Source: Ascaphus truei (taxonomy: Eukaryota; Chordata; Amphibia; Anura; Ascaphidae). Taken from it: a stretch of DNA of 64,000 bases. The position numbers and the translations under genes were made by a program. The stretch spans positions 76,790,159 through 76,854,158 of the forward strand of contig CM071573.1 in assembly GCA_036426205.1 (NCBI GenBank), in the 5' to 3' direction. Shown in pieces: positions 59,709 through 64,000 of this stretch (position 1 is the first letter of the stretch; every line of letters begins with the position of its first letter). Under the pieces are notes generated by a model that had not been told where the DNA came from, made no database searches, and was given only the letters and a program-made list of their open reading frames with translations.

Positions 59709-59838
59709 CGGCAGTGCTTGTGGGATCCTGTTAGAGTTTCAGTCACAAAGCATTCTCCGTCATTTAGGCAGTATGCAAGATCCTTATCTTTACATGGTTT
59801 AAAGTGCTCAGATCGCTCCGTGGAATATGGGGTCGTAT
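59709..59838 (-). CDS. NRG3: Internal exon of neuregulin-3 (EGF-like domain, N-terminal part)
   Basis: The minus strand shows an acceptor (pyrimidine-rich tract, then CCATAG at 59844-59839), a 130-bp open exon, and a consensus donor GTAAGT (59708-59703). The exon starts with two bases completing a split codon, has 42 whole codons and ends with two bases of another, so the introns are phase 1 and phase 2. The peptide includes TERSEHFKPC, DLAYCLNDGECF and TLTGSHKHC. The four cysteines are spaced C-x7-C-x5-C-x12-C, and the next exon would have to supply the rest of the six-cysteine EGF fold. From knowledge of the family, this matches the NRG3 EGF domain, the ligand module that binds ERBB4, better than NRG1 or NRG2. 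One residue after CFV is threonine where I recall isoleucine in mammals. No second NRG3 exon was found, as expected for a gene with very long introns. Confidence 0.88.
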
Positions 59839-60111
59839 CTATGGACATAAAGAAATGGGACAATTAGAAAAAAAAATGTTTTACATTCAAATACTGCCAA
59901 TGAAAAAACTTTGGCAAATTAAAACAAAACAAAAAAACAAACTCTATCCCGTTTTCCCAAAACAAAACGTTCGTATGATCACATTATAGATACATGGTCA
60001 TTCCACAACATGGTAACCCATGTAACCTTAATAAATGCATTCAAATACTAAAAACACTTTTTGTGCTACATTGGTGAGCCAGAATATGTGCTTAATAATA
60101 ACAGTTTATTA

Positions 60112-60480
60112 CTAGAAATGGGCACATTTCTGGAGTGGATTTGGATCTGCCTCGGATTCTCCGGTTCCTTTGGTCTGTGGATTTCTGCGGCTCAATCCTC
60201 AAAAAAGGCTAGTCGCCTTTTGCAGAATTTTTTTTTTCCGTTATCACTAAAAATCCATCCGCAAATTCCACAATCCGCAGACAGATTTTAATAATGTAGA
60301 CACCTGTGCTGATTCAATTCTTAAAGTCCGCCAGCAGATTGCAGAATCTGCAGATGGATTATTAAAATCCACCAACGTATTGTAGCCAAAGGCGGTTTTG
60401 GATTAATTTGCCCACATTTTACACCGCAGAACTGATTTTGAGTGAAAAACCCTGGAAATGGATTTGGATTGGTTCTCCCG
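60112..60480 (+). repeat. AATCCGCxGA-family repeat, longest copy
   Basis: ATGGGCACATTTCTGGAGTG, then GGATTTGGATCTGC, CGGTTCCTTTGGTCTG and several AATCCGCAGA/AATCTGCAGA words, matching the minus strand of 20478-20700. Confidence 0.7.
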
Positions 60481-60884
60481 TCTCTATTTATTACAACATA
60501 GCACTGACGGTGTACTACTATATAGTACAGGAATTCGGATACAATGAATACAGTAGATATTGCAGTCCAGCACTTTTAGGGAACAATAAAAAAAATGATT
60601 TCACATATGCAGTTTGAGATATGAAGACGCTTCCTGCCCATTTCAAGCAGGGAGTTTTCCTGCTGCATTACACAACTTGTAAATCAAATCCTGGGTCAAG
60701 GAATAATTCATACATACATTAATTTCAATTTAAATAACTCTGCCCTTAGGTTCATCTCCAGCAATGAAGTCACAGTAAATAAGGTGCATTACAGAGAATT
60801 CAAAAACTTAACTTGCTTTGTACTTTCAAGTAAGAGTTGGTGCTAGGAACAGGGCAACGTTCTCAAACTGATTTAATTCATTTT

Positions 60885-61550
60885 AAAAACCAGGTCGCCG
60901 ATGGATGGCGGAGCGCAGGGACATCTGTCTCAGGCCACGGCGGTGGAGGGGGGCCTGTCCCAGCAGAGTGAGAGAGGAGGGGAGGGGGGTTAGTGGGGGA
61001 GACAAAGTGAGGAGGCGGGTGGGAGAGGAGGGGAAGTGAGTGAGAGGGGGAGGAGAGGGGGGGAGATGGTAAGTGAGGGTGAGAAAGTGAGAGGGGTGAA
61101 TGAGGGAGAAAGAGGATGAGCATGAATGTGGGCAGGAGAGGAGGAGAAAGGGAGGAGAGTGAGAGAGAAGGGGGAGTTGGTGAGAGAGAGAAGGGAGTGG
61201 GGGAGAAAGAGAAGAGGGGAGAGAGGGAGAGAGATAGGGGAAGAGAGAGAAAGGGCTAGTGAGAGAGGGTAGGGGGAGAGAGAGTGAGGGTGAGAAAAAG
61301 AGAGGGAGGAAGGTAGAAGGTGGATTGGAAGAGGGAGAGAAAGGAGAGGGAGAGTGAGAGAGGGGGATGAGTTAGAGATAGAGTGGGGACAGAGAGAAGG
61401 GGGAGTGAGAGGAAGAGAAAGGAAGTGTGTGATAGAGAGAAGGGGGGGGGGCTCCCAGTGTCACCAACACCTTCCCCCCTCAACAATCTGGGGGCTCCAG
61501 TGTAGGCTCTAATCCTGGGCCCAGTTAACGCTGTCAGCTGCCCTGATCAT
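60885..61550 (-). repeat. GA-rich tract in the GGGCCCAGGA repeat family
   Basis: The tract from about 60960 to 61450 is almost pure purine on the plus strand, in units like GAGAGAGGGAG. It is followed by CTCTAATCCTGGGCCCAG, the reverse complement of the signature near 30935. Long Ser/Pro/Leu frames on the minus strand are compositional. Confidence 0.75.
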
Positions 61551-61554
61551 AGCT

Positions 61555-62480
61555 ATAATATTAATGAGTCAATCAAATTCCAAAGAGAAGCTTTAAGATT
61601 TAGAAAGTTTGTGCATACTACCTAATTACTCCTATGAGAAAAAAAACCCACTTTGATTAGACCATTACATGTGCCTACAAAAACAATATATAGATTCAAC
61701 AGTAACAAAAAAAGACTAATTTTCAATCAACACAAGACTAAATTAATCTTTACTGCTCGGCCATAAAAAAATAAAATGGCTCTAATTCCATTGCTACAAA
61801 CAAATAAAATGTCATAAAAATGGATGTGCACATTCTTTCACCATCCTTGGCAAATTGTCTAAAAAGCTGGCATTTTAGCGAAAAACAGCTCTGTTAATTA
61901 AGAACCATCTCTGCTCTCTGCACCCTACCAAAAAGCTGCAGCCATAAATCACAGATAAAAGGTAAACACAGCATTCTTCAATTTTAAGCATCTACCGCAG
62001 AACAATTATTGAATTCTGCTTTACCCAATTAGCACGTTGCAGTTGAATTTTTTTTATGCGAGATGCATACGAAGCACAGCCAGTTACAAAGAAAAGAAGT
62101 TCCTTTCTAGCACTTAATTTGTCTTATTACGCTTGGGTATGGTGCTCTGTGCTGACCTGCGGATATATCTTAATGTTACTCATGAAACGGGTATAAAAAA
62201 ATTCAGCCAAGAATGAAAATAATTGGGTAGAATAAACAAAGAGAAAAAAAAAAATACAACAATTCAAGCAGACATGCAAAATCCTATAAGAAATCCATAC
62301 TGTAAGAAAGTACTGCACAATTGTAGTATCACAAGTAATTAAAAAGGATAATAGCATTTTCCCAAATCACCTCTTTGCTGGAAGAAAAGGTGCTACAGTA
62401 TATAGTAGTAGAGGTAGGTGAACTTTTCACCGGAGTTCACAAACCCGGCAAAATTTGCTGTTTTCTTGCCATTTTGTTTG
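61555..62480. other. Low-repeat intronic stretch
   Basis: AT-rich, with TTAATTAAG, CCATAAATCA and ACAATTATTGAATTC words (61890-62020) that resemble homeodomain-type sites. No exon or repeat recognised; conservation would decide. Confidence 0.4.
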
Positions 62481-63355
62481 TGAAAAGAAAAGTTGAATTC
62501 CTCATAAAATTTGCCCGGTTCCACGAGTCACATTCAGAACGTTTCTAAAACCTGTCGCTTTTTCCTCCGCAGTATTACAAAGATACATCCTTTCTTCTGT
62601 TGCTCGACTGCAAAAACTCTGACACAGACCCTCATTCTCTCCCGTCTTGACTACTGTAACCTCCTACTGTCCGGCCTTCCTGCCTATCACCAGTCTCCCA
62701 TTCAATCATCCTACATGCTGCTAACAGAATCACTCTGCTCTTTCCTAAATCTGTCTCAGCATCTCCCCTGCTGAAATACCTCTTCTGGCTTCCCATCAAA
62801 TCCCGCATCTCACACTCAATTCTACCTCACTTTTAAAGCTTTACATTCTTCTGCTCCTCCTTACATCTCGGCCCTAATTTTACGCTATACACCATCCCAA
62901 CTCTTGCATTCTGCTAAAGGATGTCTTCTCTCTACCCATTTTGTATCTAAAGCCCTCTCCCGCCTTAAACCTTTCTAACTCACTGACCCACACCTCTGGA
63001 ATGCCCTTCCTCTCAATATCCGACAAGCACCCGCTCTATTCAAAACACAGCTGCTTAAGAAAGCATAAGTGTAGCTCTATGAGTGATAGTTTTTCACCGC
63101 ATACATAAACCTTGGCTCCTTGCAGACGCACTTACCAGAATGCCCTCCTACTGTCTCTGTATGTCCTTTCTACCAACCAATTAGATTGTAAGCTCTTCGG
63201 AGCTGGGACTCCTTTTCCTACATTGTACTTTTATGTCTGAAGCACTTCTCCCCTTTATGTGTTATTTATATTATTTGTTATCTACTGTATATGATTGTCA
63301 CATGTATTACTGCTGTGAAGCGGTATATAATAAAGACATGCATACATACTGTACA
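62480..63355 (+). mobile_element. L2-like LINE 3' end
   Basis: The frame at 62511-62774 has SHIQNVSKTCRFFLRSITKI and then LILSRLDYCNLLLSGLPAY, the conserved stretch after the reverse transcriptase domain in the L2/CR1 clade. Later frames continue with shifts to TTAGATTGTAAGCTCTTCGG (63181-63200) and a GAAGCGGTATATAATAAAGA tail. It is a dead 5'-truncated copy. Confidence 0.8.
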
Positions 63356-63699
63356 TGTGATCTTCCTTTAAATATCAAACTGGGTTCAAAGAGATTTAAA
63401 CAAATTGACAAAAATGTAATTTATTTTTTTACAAATTTCGAAAAAAATTGATTCTGAATTTTGGACCGGCGAAAAAACTCAAAGTCTGTTAAATTGCAAT
63501 TTGAAAAACAAAACAACATTGCATATTACTGTTATGTAGCTTTGGACTTGGGGCGCTAGGTACGGTGCATGTCAGGTACTGGCATGCAGTGGAATTCCGG
63601 GCAGCCTCTAGTGTTGTACATGATAAGGATGAGCACTGGAATGTGGTCATGCACCAATATGCCGCCATGTAGATTTGGACTGGGTCAGCAAGCAGGTTT

Positions 63700-64000
63700 T
63701 GCCAAACAAACACAAAGTCCAACTTAACCAAAGAGAACATTTATTGAATAGAGCTTCAAGAGATTAACTTCACCAGGTCAGTCCAGTCCCGGGCCTGGCT
63801 GTCCAGTGGCACAGTTATGTGATGTTTGAGGGTTGGCGAGTGGAGGCTTATCCCTTTTGTTAAGTTAGGCAAATCCCTTTCAATTCAGTTGAGACAGAGG
63901 GCTATTGTTTCTAAACCCCTGAACTCACAGATCACCGTTTGCTTCGGTTCTCCAGTAGAATGGTTCTCTATTTAATCCAAAGACCTAGCTGGGCAGTGGA
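63700..64000 (-). mobile_element. Possible LTR fragment running off the window
   Basis: On the minus strand ATTCAATAAATGTTC (about 63730-63745) is a polyadenylation-type signal, and CCAACTTAACC-type sequence precedes it. Only one end is in view, so the call is weak. Confidence 0.25.

Overview
This window looks like non-coding DNA from a large vertebrate genome, most likely an amphibian (probably a frog). It is dominated by transposable elements and satellites. The host inference rests on the repeat mixture (Penelope-like, Tx1/L1-like, CR1 and L2-like LINEs, tRNA-derived SINE, many hAT-type MITEs, hammerhead-ribozyme repeats) and on one vertebrate exon; no species marker was seen.

Only one convincing host coding segment was found: a 130-bp exon on the minus strand at 59709-59838 with consensus splice sites. 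It encodes the first four cysteines of an EGF-like domain that I recognise as neuregulin-3 (NRG3). If so, nearly the whole window is NRG3 intron: positions below 59709 belong to the intron downstream of this exon and positions above 59838 to the intron upstream. Almost all other open reading frames are chance, low-complexity, or decayed transposon frames.

Layout. 1-4.3 kb: MITEs and AT microsatellites. 4.5-19.1 kb: a tandem duplication (4532-11411 and 11415-19061) whose copies differ mostly by small indels. Each copy holds a 28-bp minisatellite, a hAT-type MITE, and an inverted pair carrying opposite-strand minisatellites. The second copy has a C-rich corrupted block (12650-14215), so at least part of this looks like an assembly or consensus artefact. 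20-27 kb: L2-like tail, MITEs, a solo LTR with target-site duplication, and a degenerate-AATCCGC repeat family. 27.6-29.9 kb: an internally deleted L1/Tx1-like element. 30.9-37.3 kb: a CR1 LINE split by a hAT MITE, CTGCC minisatellite, G-rich and polypyrimidine tracts, and an L2/MIR-like segment. 38-47 kb: mainly intron with MITEs and microsatellites.

47.2-52.4 kb holds the best-preserved mobile element: a Penelope-like retroelement on the minus strand. It has an upstream ORF, a reverse transcriptase with YIDD, a GIY-YIG nuclease, pseudo-LTRs, an inverted 5' terminus, a hammerhead-like motif and a 14-bp target-site duplication. Immediately to the right, 52677-53262 is a partial tandem repeat of period 404 bp carrying an essentially canonical hammerhead ribozyme (52966-53014) on the plus strand. 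This is the most interesting system in the window. 54.8-56.8 kb has a candidate solo LTR followed by a 115-bp near-perfect hairpin. The rest is intron, a GA-rich tract (61.0-61.45 kb), an L2-like LINE 3' end (62.5-63.35 kb), and a possible LTR fragment at the right edge.
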